Of a DNA stretch of 5,978 bases, positions 1 to 5,978 are shown one piece after another. The notes under the pieces were generated by a model, which saw only the letters and a program-made list of their open reading frames with translations, did no database searches and was not told the origin of the DNA. This stretch comes from Sandaracinaceae bacterium (GTDB lineage: Bacteria; Myxococcota_A; Polyangia; Polyangiales; Houyiibacteriaceae). Position 1 is the stretch's first letter. Each line of letters starts with the position of its first letter. Made by a program: the position numbers and the translations under genes. Where the stretch lies: assembly GCA_012514415.1 (NCBI GenBank), contig JAAZAH010000393.1, forward strand, positions 1 to 5,978, written 5' to 3'.

Positions 1-278
1 GCGCCACTTCGAAGTTTGGTCGTGCTGTTATGCGCGACCGTACCGTGGTGGAAGCATACGCCGACCTCGGCCGGTTCCTCATCCTCGAGTGCTTTTTCAT
101 CATAAACGCCGATGACGAAGAGCTCGGTCGCACCGTCGATCGTGCGGACCCAAGTCTCTTGGTTTTGGCATTGAACGATGAGGTCCCGCGCAACGCCGAG
201 AGGATAGATTCCGCGTTCATCGCAAGCGGTGAGGAGAGACAATGCGAGAACTGCCGTAAGGATGGATCGTTTTTTCAT
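1..278 (-). CDS. Putative lipoprotein, N-terminal part (3' end cut by window edge)
   Basis: Ninety-two codons are visible from the ATG at 278-276 and the frame is still open at base 1. The protein begins with a classic lipoprotein signal: basic residues (Lys2, Lys3, Arg4), a hydrophobic stretch (ILTAVLALSLLTA) and a lipobox Leu-Thr-Ala-Cys with the lipidated cysteine at residue 19. Asp follows that cysteine; in enterobacteria this favours retention in the inner membrane, but the rule does not hold reliably in other groups. The mature part has Cys37 and Cys75, which could form a disulfide, and looks beta-rich (for example ELFVIGVY at 52-59). I recognise no family. A good ribosome binding site lies upstream, and the start is 15 bases past the stop of the barrel gene, so the two are very probably cotranscribed and may act together at the envelope. 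Function unknown. Confidence 0.8.
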   Translation of the reverse strand, partial: MKKRSILTAVLALSLLTACDERGIYPLGVARDLIVQCQNQETWVRTIDGATELFVIGVYDEKALEDEEPAEVGVCFHHGTVAHNSTTKLRSG

Positions 279-283
279 GTTTA

Positions 284-289
284 TCCCTC
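284..289 (-). promoter_or_regulatory. Ribosome binding site of the lipoprotein gene
   Basis: Read on the minus strand, GAGGGA lies five bases before the ATG at 278. It sits in the 15-base gap after the upstream stop codon. It is the strongest Shine-Dalgarno-like match among the starts in this window, and it supports this short ORF being a real gene. Confidence 0.7.
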
Positions 290-293
290 GGTA

Positions 294-1091
294 TCAGAAC
301 TGAACGCCGACCGTGCCGACGACGCTCCCCACAAAGACGAGATCCGCGGGAGAATCTTGCCTCGGAAGGTTGAGAAAATCAGCGGCGAGCTGTGCATCCA
401 CGCCGGCCTTGAAGCGATCGCGATCATCGAGATCGAAACGGAGCCGGGCAAGGGCTGCGATACCCATCGAGACCGCTTCGACCGGAACGTACACGTCCGA
501 GTTCAGGCGGAGGATCGCGATATGGGGCCCACCCCCTAGGATGAGCGTGCCCTTCTCACCGATCCTCATCTTCCCGCCCGCGCCGAGCGTAAAATCGAAG
601 GCCCACCTCTGCGAATAATCCTGACGGACGGACCCGCTATAGGAACCCTTGTCGTTATCCATCCGTGCCACCACGGGGAAATACGAGCGAGCATTCAAGA
701 TAAAGCGGGCACGACGACCGATGTCGTACGCATATGCGACCGCAGGCCCGTGGAAGCGCATCCCACCGGTGGCCGGGCTCGTCACCCATTGGAAATTGTA
801 ACCGACACCGATCGCATGAACCCTTGTGAGGGGCTCGCGTCCGTTCGCGAGGTCCTCGGCCTTTTTCCGGTTCCGCTTCTCTTTGCGCGTCTCGGATGAC
901 GTCGCCTCCTCGGGTGCGTCTGCGGGAGATGCGTCGAGGGCGTCGACGGCTTCCGCGTCCCTTCCCTCCGCCTCGTCCGATGTCGCGAGCGCCTCAGGGA
1001 CCTCGCTCTCGGCTCGCACGGTCTCTGGCGCGATCAGCGTCGTGGCGACAGCGAGCCCAATAAGTGTGAAAGATGAGATGAGCCGTTTCAT
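294..1091 (-). CDS. Secreted protein, probable outer-membrane beta-barrel
   Basis: 265 residues from the ATG at 1091. The frame extends to an ATG at 1166, but that start would overlap the rph end and bury the signal peptide, so I prefer 1091. Residues 1-27 form a signal peptide: a Lys-Arg start, a hydrophobic core from Leu4 to Ala21 and a likely cleavage after Val-Arg-Ala27. Residues 28-66 are an Ala/Glu/Asp-rich linker of low complexity, followed by a basic patch (ETRKEKRNRKK, 67-77). From about residue 91 to the end there are alternating hydrophobic and polar stretches with Gly/Tyr/Phe, typical of beta-strands (IGVGYNFQW, PAVAYAYDIG, WAFDFTLGAGGKM, TLILGGGPHIAIL). The last residue is Phe, as is usual for proteins inserted by the BAM machinery. 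The exact family and function are not recognisable. The ribosome binding site is weak. The preceding 58 bases (1092-1149) are AT-richer than the genes, about 40% GC by eye, and could hold a promoter, but I see no convincing -35/-10 pair. Confidence 0.8.
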   Translation of the reverse strand: MKRLISSFTLIGLAVATTLIAPETVRAESEVPEALATSDEAEGRDAEAVDALDASPADAPEEATSSETRKEKRNRKKAEDLANGREPLTRVHAIGVGYNFQWVTSPATGGMRFHGPAVAYAYDIGRRARFILNARSYFPVVARMDNDKGSYSGSVRQDYSQRWAFDFTLGAGGKMRIGEKGTLILGGGPHIAILRLNSDVYVPVEAVSMGIAALARLRFDLDDRDRFKAGVDAQLAADFLNLPRQDSPADLVFVGSVVGTVGVQF

Positions 1092-1149
1092 ATCCGCGGG
1101 ACAATAACTCTTTTTGGAACGTTTTGGCGATTGAAATTTGAACCTCAAT

Positions 1150-1896
1150 CTATGTTTTTCGCACAATTTTATCGAATGAAACCCCGCTCAACGCCTGACG
1201 CTGCGCGTCAACAATCGAAGAGAACGAAGAAAATGCGAGATCGGTCAACGCCTCGAGTGCCGTGCGGGGAATCGGTGCTCCCTCGGCGCCACCTTGGATT
1301 TCGATCAGCTCACCCGTCGCGAGACCGATCACGTTAAGGTCGACCTCGGCGCGGACATCCTCTTGGTAATCGAGATCGACCAGGAGCGAATCGCCGACCT
1401 TCCCCGCGCTGATCGCGCAGACGAGCCCCCTCATCACGCCGCCACCGATCCTGCCATCAAGTCGCATCTTTTCGAGCGCGAGTGCGAGCGCAACGCTCCC
1501 GGCGTTGATGCACGCCGTGCGCGTCCCCCCATCGGCCTCAAGGACGTCACAATCGATAACGATCGTGCGGGGACCAAGCTCTTCGAGTAAAATTGAGGCA
1601 CGGAGGCTTCGCCCGATGAGTCGCGCGATCTCCGTCGCCCTTCCGTCCGGCCCGCGCCGCTTCTTCGCTCCGCCTTGACGTCGAGGCCCCGCGCAGGGGT
1701 GCATATGGTATTCGGCGGTCAGCCATCCGCCCTTTTCGAGCCATTCAGGCGCTTCGTCGACCACAGAGGCGTTCACGAGCACACGCGTTCCTCCTGCGCG
1801 ATAAAGCACCGAGCCCGCCGCGGTCCGCATGAATCCGGTCTCGATTTCGATCGGCCGTATCACGTCATTCGCGCGATCCAAGTGTCGTTTACTCAT
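1150..1896 (-). CDS. rph: Ribonuclease PH
   Basis: RNase PH is a phosphate-dependent 3'-to-5' exoribonuclease that trims tRNA 3' ends in the cytoplasm and works as a hexamer. Numbered from the start chosen here (248 residues), the family signatures are IRP at 13-15, GWLTAEY at 57-63, GR..EI..LIGRSLRA at 85-100, DCDVLEADGGTRTA at 115-128 (Arg126 is the expected phosphate ligand), DLDYQED at 174-180 and Asp186 in EVDLNVI (expected catalytic acidic residues), and IQGGAEGAP at 200-208. Length is normal, with about a dozen extra C-terminal residues. An ATG two codons upstream (1902) is also possible. I chose 1896 because a GAGA element lies six bases before it and because MSKR starts are common in this family. 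The segment at 64-84 is unusual (see findings). The start overlaps the 3' end of the kinase gene by 8 bases, implying cotranscription and translational coupling. Confidence 0.95.
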   Translation of the reverse strand: MSKRHLDRANDVIRPIEIETGFMRTAAGSVLYRAGGTRVLVNASVVDEAPEWLEKGGWLTAEYHMHPCAGPRRQGGAKKRRGPDGRATEIARLIGRSLRASILLEELGPRTIVIDCDVLEADGGTRTACINAGSVALALALEKMRLDGRIGGGVMRGLVCAISAGKVGDSLLVDLDYQEDVRAEVDLNVIGLATGELIEIQGGAEGAPIPRTALEALTDLAFSSFSSIVDAQRQALSGVSFDKIVRKT

Positions 1897-1906
1897 ATCC
1901 ATTCTC
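1889..1906 (-). promoter_or_regulatory. Kinase stop / rph start overlap with ribosome binding site
   Basis: On the minus strand a GAGA element (1906-1903) inside the end of the kinase gene is followed by ATG (1902), a second in-phase ATG (1896) and the kinase TAA (1891-1889). Starting at 1896 gives the compact ATGAGTAA overlap, where the rph start and the kinase stop share 8 bases. Such overlaps commonly couple translation of the downstream gene to the upstream one. Coupling here is inferred from the arrangement only. Confidence 0.55.
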
Positions 1907-3439
1907 GATCAATGGGAAGACGAGGGTGAAGCGCGTACCTTTAGGCTCCCTTGCCTCGACGCTCAAGCGCCCACCATGCGATTCGATGATTTGGCGCGTA
2001 AGCGGGAGCCCGAGGCCAGTGCCACGTTCTCGCGTCGTATAAAAAAGATCGAAGAGATGTTCACGCGCCTCAATCGCGATCCCCTCGCCCTCATCGTCGA
2101 TGGTGAGGCGGAGCTCTGTTGTGTCTGAGCTGAGGTGGAGCGAGAGTGTTCCACCCATCGGCATCGCCTCACGCGCATTGCGAAGAAGGTTGACGAGCGC
2201 TTGGCGGAGCTGTCCCGAATCGGCTGCGATGAGCGCGTCCGGCGCCTCGTCGGTCCACTCGATTGCGACCGAAGCCCCCGCGAGCTCGAGGCTGAGAAAG
2301 TCGAGGATCTCGGCGACGAGTTTGCTCAAGGCGAGCGGCGATTTCTCGGGATTCGGCGTCCGGGCAAGCCTCAGATAATCCTCGGTGATGCCTTTTAGCC
2401 GCTCGAGCTCTCGTTGAATGGCGGCGATGAGCTCTCGGCCTTCGCTCTCGCCGTCCGGAAGTTCGTCGCCGAGAAGCTCGACATTGAGGCCGATACTCGA
2501 GAGCGGGTTCCGGATCTCGTGCGTGATATGGGCCGCCATCCGGCCAATCGCCGCAAGGCGCTCGGACTCTCTCAAAGTGATATCGCGGGCCGCGAGCGCC
2601 TCGACCATGCGCTCGAACTCGATCGCGAGGCGACCGATTTCGTCTTGGCGTTCGGGCAGACCAAAGGAGGGAAGGAGCTCTCCGCGTGAGACAGCGCTCA
2701 CGCGTTCGTGGAGCGCGCGAAGCGGGCGGAGGAGTTGATAGGCGTAGAACATCACGCCGAGTGCAAAGAGGACGGCAAAGGAGGTAAGGAGGATCAGCGT
2801 CCACGCTGCGCGCTTCTCCTCCTTGGCTGCGAGGGTCGCAGCACTCGACATCTCGCGCTGAAGAATGCGAAAGGCGCGCCGATGATGGCGGGAGATCCGC
2901 TGCTCCTCTTCCTTGAGGTCGCCCGCGATGTCGATCGCTCGCGCCGCGTCTTGGTCGCGAAGGGCATCAAAAAGCGCCTGATAAACAGGCTCCGTCTTAT
3001 CGTACGCGCTCTGAATCGCATCGAGCGCCTCGCGCAGCGGCTCGAGGCTTACGGGATCACCCATCTGAAGCGCGATGAACTCGGCGCGGTCGAGATCTTC
3101 AAAAGCCCGATCGAGCGCTGCCGGCCGCATTTTTCGCGCAGCGTTGAGCCAAGCGCGCGTCGCGATGTTGTCCCGCTCCGAAAGAATGCGCTCGAGTAAG
3201 TTGGAAAACGCCGCCTGCGTCGCCTTCGCTTCGCTCAGGTTAAGCACGAGCGGTACGTAGCCCTCATCGAGGAGGCGCATGTGCCGGGCCGTCCTCTCAT
3301 GCTGCTGAAAGCTCACGAGGGAGACGATCACAAAACCGACGATGATCAGCGCATAGCCGATAAAGATCCGCGTGGGGATCGAGAGGCGCATTCTCTTCGC
3401 ATCGGTCTCCGGGGGCTTCGCATCGTCCATCGTGCTCAT
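1889..3439 (-). CDS. Membrane-bound sensor histidine kinase (HAMP-HisKA-HATPase_c)
   Basis: 516 residues. Membrane segment 1 is about 25-44, an extracytoplasmic, almost wholly helical domain runs about 46-210, and membrane segment 2 is about 212-234. A HAMP linker follows at about 235-290 (LLRPL at its start). The HisKA domain carries the H-box HEIRNPL at 307-313, with His307 as the predicted phosphorylation site. HATPase_c has an N-box (NLLRNAREA, 417-425), a G1 box (DDEGEGI, 448-454), an F-box (LFDLFYTT, 462-469) and a G2 box (GTGLGL, 473-478). All catalytic motifs are intact, so it should autophosphorylate. The HEIRNPL form and short catalytic domain resemble NtrB/AtoS-type kinases, which usually partner with sigma54-activator (NtrC-type) regulators. 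No response regulator is in the window. The sensor domain resembles a four-helix bundle; its ligand is unknown. The start at 3439 has AAAAGAG eight bases upstream, whereas the alternative ATG at 3430 has no such site. Confidence 0.93.
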   Translation of the reverse strand: MSTMDDAKPPETDAKRMRLSIPTRIFIGYALIIVGFVIVSLVSFQQHERTARHMRLLDEGYVPLVLNLSEAKATQAAFSNLLERILSERDNIATRAWLNAARKMRPAALDRAFEDLDRAEFIALQMGDPVSLEPLREALDAIQSAYDKTEPVYQALFDALRDQDAARAIDIAGDLKEEEQRISRHHRRAFRILQREMSSAATLAAKEEKRAAWTLILLTSFAVLFALGVMFYAYQLLRPLRALHERVSAVSRGELLPSFGLPERQDEIGRLAIEFERMVEALAARDITLRESERLAAIGRMAAHITHEIRNPLSSIGLNVELLGDELPDGESEGRELIAAIQRELERLKGITEDYLRLARTPNPEKSPLALSKLVAEILDFLSLELAGASVAIEWTDEAPDALIAADSGQLRQALVNLLRNAREAMPMGGTLSLHLSSDTTELRLTIDDEGEGIAIEAREHLFDLFYTTRERGTGLGLPLTRQIIESHGGRLSVEAREPKGTRFTLVFPLIENGYE

Positions 3440-3447
3440 TGGATGCG

Positions 3448-3454
3448 CTCTTTT
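3448..3454 (-). promoter_or_regulatory. Ribosome binding site of the kinase gene
   Basis: On the minus strand AAAAGAG ends eight bases before the ATG at 3439. This is a moderate purine-rich match. It decides between the ATG at 3439 and the in-frame ATG three codons later (3430), which has no purine run at a suitable distance. Confidence 0.5.
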
Positions 3455-3475
3455 CGGTCCTGGTCTTTGGCTGAG

Positions 3476-3485
3476 CGCCGCGGCG
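3476..3485. repeat. 10-base perfect palindrome
   Basis: CGCCGCGGCG reads the same on both strands. It lies 37 bases upstream of the kinase start, in the gap between genes. It is a possible operator half of a pair with the palindrome at 3519-3528, but a 10-base palindrome is expected several times by chance in 6 kb, so this is weak evidence. Confidence 0.3.
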
Positions 3486-3518
3486 TCCGGAGTCTACATG
3501 GACTTGCCCCCGAAAAGC

Positions 3519-3528
3519 GAGACGTCTC
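3519..3528. repeat. 10-base perfect palindrome
   Basis: GAGACGTCTC reads the same on both strands. Its centre is 43 bases from the centre of the palindrome at 3476-3485, close to four helical turns. The two sequences differ, so they would not be sites for the same protein. Without a loop of useful size it is unlikely to be an RNA hairpin. Confidence 0.3.
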
Positions 3529-3576
3529 AGTCGCACGGAGCGTCGGCCTTCGGGCTCTCATCGCTCGAGCGCGGAT

Positions 3577-5978
3577 TCAACGGCGATGGCGAGGTCTCAT
3601 AAACAGCCGCTCGAGTCCCTGTCGCTCAGGTCGGTACCCCGCGCGATCGAGCGCTTCGAGCGCCTCGCGATAAAGCTCACCGTCGATCGCACCGGGGAGA
3701 ACTTCGAGATCGGCGAGCGCCTCACGAACCATCTCACGTTCGCGCAGGTGGACTGCCGCGATCAATCGATAGAGGTGAACGCGGGGATCAAAAAGTGCGG
3801 TGAAGCGAGCATCTTCAGCCGCGAGGAGAAGGCGCGGATGATCGCCGGTTTCGAAAAGGCGGCGGATCAAGCGGAAGGCAACCCCATCGGAATGAGGCTC
3901 GAGGCTCATGAGCTCCTCCAGTGCGGCGATCTCCTCTTTGGGCCGTCGCCTCACGCTCGCGATTTGGGCGATGCGTTGATACGCTTCGGGTCGCTCCGGA
4001 TCGAGCTCACGCACGCGCTCAAGATGAGCGAGCGCGCGATCGAACTCTCCGCTTTCGGTGTGGAGGCGCGCCAGCTCAAGTCGCACGCCAACGCTCTCAC
4101 GCTGCTGGATGATCGCTTTGAAGAGCGCGAGGGCGCGATCGCGTTGAGGGCTTAACTTGCCGAGGATGAAGAGCGCATCGAAGCGCTTGGGGTCGGCATC
4201 GAGCGCGCGCTGAGCCAGCGCGCTCGCTTGGACAGGGTGGCCTTCTCGAAAAAGGATCGCTGCCTCCTTCGCGAGACGCTCGGGGGTCGGCGCCACGGCT
4301 ACATGTGCCGAGGGTTCGGATTCAACCCACTCGAAATCGGGTTCGTAGCGTCCTTCGCGCTGTCGATAGAGCGATGCGAGGTAGGCGCGGAACGCATCGT
4401 TGAGGGCGCGAGCGTCCACACCAAGCTCGGCCTCCACGAGCTCGGAAAATCGCCGCCCCTCACCGAAGCCGCGGAGAAGCGCGACGAGCTTCCTTACGCC
4501 GTATTCTTCTTCGAGGAAATCGACTGCGAGCGTCGAAAGCCCATACGAGACGATCAGCTCCTCCATCACGCGAGTTTCGGAAAAGAGCGCATCGAAATCA
4601 TCGAGCGGCGGGATTGCGCGTGAGGAAATAAAGGCGTGAATCCGCTGAGCGAGGGGGCGCTTGAAGGCTTTCGGCGAGATCATCGCCTCGCGCTCGGCCA
4701 GCCCTTCCATCAGCCATCGAGGCGCTCTTCCTCGACTCATCTGGAGATGAAAGACGTGTGCGAGCTCGTGCCATACAATTTGCCCCCAATTGAACCCGCC
4801 AACGCTTGGCGACACGCTCGTGATCACCTTCCCAAAGCAGATGGCTTGGAAGGGAAGATCGGGCACCCCCGCTGCTCGAATCGAAGCGTCACGCGGATCG
4901 CGATAAAACTCGATCTGGATGGGTGCGGCGATGGTTCGTCCATAGCGCGACTCGAGTGTGCGGAGGGCGCTCTCGAGAAAGGGGAGGACAAAGCGTTCGA
5001 TCGCGGCGGCTTCAACCCGATGCGCGCGGATCCGAAAAGGAGGTCGCTCGAGCATCACGTAGTCGCGATCGATGCGGCTCTCATAGAGCTCGAGGAGCTG
5101 GTGGACGCGCCGGTTGAAGGGATCGAGGGCGACGGCGGCCCGAAGCTGAGTTCTTCCCTCATCCTCCCTTCCGAGGCGCACGAGGTTCATGCCGTAACGC
5201 GCACGCGCACGCCCATCGTTTGGGCTCATCTCGAGCGCGCGAGCCGAAAGCGCCGCCGCCTCATCATATCGATGATCGAGCTCGACCAGCTCGGCGATGA
5301 ACTCATAGAAGCGAACGGGGCGCGGGTTCATCTCCGCCACCTCTCGCTCGATCGCCTCGTAACGCGCTCTCTGATCGGTCAAGAAGGCCAAGCCGCCCCG
5401 GAGCATGAGGCTGTCGATGCTGCGGTGCGTCTGCGCTTCGAGCCGTTCGATTCGCTCGAGCGCATCGGCTTCGTCCCGCCGCGCGATGGCAAGGAATGCG
5501 AGGAGGCGCTGCGCTCGGAGGCATCGCGGATCGGAGAGAATCGCACGCTCCGCCTCTTCACGGACGAGTCGGCTCGGCTTTCCTTCGGCGAGGTAGACTT
5601 CTGCAAGGAGCGCCCTCGCCTCAGCGTGCTCTGGCGAGCGGCGCAGGATGCCGCCAATGCCTCGTTTCGCTTCTTCGTGCGCGTGCGCCTCAAGGAAGAG
5701 CTCCGACCATGCGAGCTCGATCTCATCGTCGCGCGGCTTGAGGCGAGCGTCTTCGTGAAGGGCGCGGTTCGCGTCGCGAGCGCTCCCTAAAAGACGCGCA
5801 GCCTTCGCAACGGCAAAGATGGAGTCGGCGTCGTCGGGCGCGATCGCACGCCGATTATAATCACGGATGACTGCTTCGAGCGGAACTCGCGCCTCATCGT
5901 CTCGTCCGAGCTCAAAAAGGATGGCGGCCTGATCGACGAGCGCATGGCGATCGCCCTCGTTCGCATAAGCCGCTCGAA
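3577..5978 (-). CDS. TPR-repeat protein with central Peptidase_MA-like zinc metalloprotease domain (5' end missing)
   Basis: The frame has no stop from the window edge (first full codon 5976-5974) to the TGA at 3577, giving 799 visible residues. The first in-frame ATG is at 5406, but TPR-like sequence continues for 190 codons before it, so it is internal. Residues about 1-300 hold TPR-like helix pairs (for example around ELAWSELFLEAHAHEEA, EARALLAEVYLAEG and YDEAAALSARALEMSPND). About 310-540 is a gluzincin-like domain with HELAH at 403-407 (bases 4770-4756; His403 and His407 zinc ligands, Glu404 catalytic) and WLMEGLAE at 421-428, whose Glu424 is the expected third ligand. From about 565 to 700 TPR-like repeats return (ARLHTESGEFDRALAHLERVRELDPERPEAYQ), followed by a helical tail. 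This architecture occurs in secreted or periplasmic proteins of deltaproteobacteria-like groups. A signal peptide would be outside the window. Substrate unknown. Confidence 0.9.
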   Translation of the reverse strand, partial: RAAYANEGDRHALVDQAAILFELGRDDEARVPLEAVIRDYNRRAIAPDDADSIFAVAKAARLLGSARDANRALHEDARLKPRDDEIELAWSELFLEAHAHEEAKRGIGGILRRSPEHAEARALLAEVYLAEGKPSRLVREEAERAILSDPRCLRAQRLLAFLAIARRDEADALERIERLEAQTHRSIDSLMLRGGLAFLTDQRARYEAIEREVAEMNPRPVRFYEFIAELVELDHRYDEAAALSARALEMSPNDGRARARYGMNLVRLGREDEGRTQLRAAVALDPFNRRVHQLLELYESRIDRDYVMLERPPFRIRAHRVEAAAIERFVLPFLESALRTLESRYGRTIAAPIQIEFYRDPRDASIRAAGVPDLPFQAICFGKVITSVSPSVGGFNWGQIVWHELAHVFHLQMSRGRAPRWLMEGLAEREAMISPKAFKRPLAQRIHAFISSRAIPPLDDFDALFSETRVMEELIVSYGLSTLAVDFLEEEYGVRKLVALLRGFGEGRRFSELVEAELGVDARALNDAFRAYLASLYRQREGRYEPDFEWVESEPSAHVAVAPTPERLAKEAAILFREGHPVQASALAQRALDADPKRFDALFILGKLSPQRDRALALFKAIIQQRESVGVRLELARLHTESGEFDRALAHLERVRELDPERPEAYQRIAQIASVRRRPKEEIAALEELMSLEPHSDGVAFRLIRRLFETGDHPRLLLAAEDARFTALFDPRVHLYRLIAAVHLREREMVREALADLEVLPGAIDGELYREALEALDRAGYRPERQGLERLFMRPRHRR

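Larger units (their letters stand above)
3440..3576. other. Intergenic gap between the metalloprotease gene and the kinase gene
   Basis: A non-coding stretch of 137 bases between two minus-strand genes, long enough to hold a promoter for the kinase-rph unit. I see no convincing -35/-10 pair and no hairpin followed by a T-run, so neither a promoter nor a terminator is called. It contains two perfect 10-base palindromes, listed separately, and a weak interrupted inverted repeat (AGTC, six bases, GACT) at 3491-3504. Confidence 0.6.

Noticed and set aside
30..539. Plus-strand open frame of 169 codons at the left end
   Set aside because: It runs antisense to the lipoprotein start and the end of the barrel gene, both of which have a sensible signal sequence or strand pattern. 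Its own product has no such features.
1092..1149. Possible promoter in the AT-richer spacer before the barrel gene
   Set aside because: TTGAGG could serve as a -35 element, but no acceptable -10 element lies 16-18 bases downstream, so I do not call a promoter.
2708..3199. Plus-strand open frame of 163 codons opposite the kinase gene
   Set aside because: It overlaps the second membrane segment and sensor domain of a well-supported histidine kinase, and has a composition typical of antisense shadow frames.
3511..3535. Possible hairpin terminator around GAGACGTCTC followed by a short T-run on the minus strand
   Set aside because: The palindrome has no loop, and realistic pairing leaves a stem of only three or four base pairs, so it would not act as an intrinsic terminator.
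84..5460. The palindromic word CTCGAG occurs about 16 times by eye, against roughly 2 expected from base composition
   Set aside because: Nearly all copies fall in frame as Leu-Glu codons (CTC GAG) of helix-rich proteins on the minus strand. The exceptions I noted are at 2496 and in the intergenic gap at 3564. Codon preference explains the excess better than a dedicated DNA motif.
4636..5790. Long plus-strand open frame of 384 codons opposite the metalloprotease gene
   Set aside because: It is antisense to a protein with clear HELAH and WLMEGLAE motifs and TPR-like repeats. Its own translation shows no recognisable domain. GC-rich codon bias often leaves the opposite strand open.

Overview
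All five genes in this window lie on the minus strand, so the order of transcription runs from the right edge to the left edge. The base composition is GC-rich and the coding regions strongly prefer CTC/GAG/GCG-type codons. The products are rich in Ala, Arg, Glu and Leu. An outer-membrane-type beta-barrel protein, a lipoprotein with a clear lipobox and a sensor kinase with a predicted periplasmic domain point to a Gram-negative bacterium. The general style (large TPR proteins with an embedded metalloprotease, stand-alone kinases, GC-rich DNA) resembles Myxococcota or related former Deltaproteobacteria, but that placement is inference.

Layout, in order of transcription. (1) 5978-3577: a large TPR protein with a central Peptidase_MA-type zinc metalloprotease domain (HELAH ... 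WLMEGLAE). Its reading frame is open to the right edge, so its N-terminus is missing. (2) A 137-base gap (3576-3440) with no gene but two perfect 10-base palindromes. (3) 3439-1889: a membrane-bound sensor histidine kinase with two membrane segments, a helical extracytoplasmic domain, HAMP, HisKA and HATPase_c domains. No response regulator is encoded here. (4) 1896-1150: RNase PH (rph), whose start overlaps the kinase stop. (5) A short AT-richer spacer (1149-1092). (6) 1091-294: a secreted protein with a signal peptide, an acidic Ala/Glu linker, a basic patch and a probable beta-barrel ending in Phe. (7) 278-1: the N-terminal part of a lipoprotein, 15 bases downstream of the barrel gene and cut by the left edge.

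The kinase and rph are probably cotranscribed and translationally coupled. The barrel protein and the lipoprotein form a second tight pair. Three or four of the five products concern the cell envelope and rph (tRNA 3'-end maturation) is the housekeeping exception. I see no mobile element, CRISPR array, tRNA or rRNA. The window looks like ordinary chromosome rather than a clear new defence or mobile system. The most unusual items are the TPR-metalloprotease-TPR protein, the kinase without a partner coupled to rph, and the barrel/lipoprotein pair.
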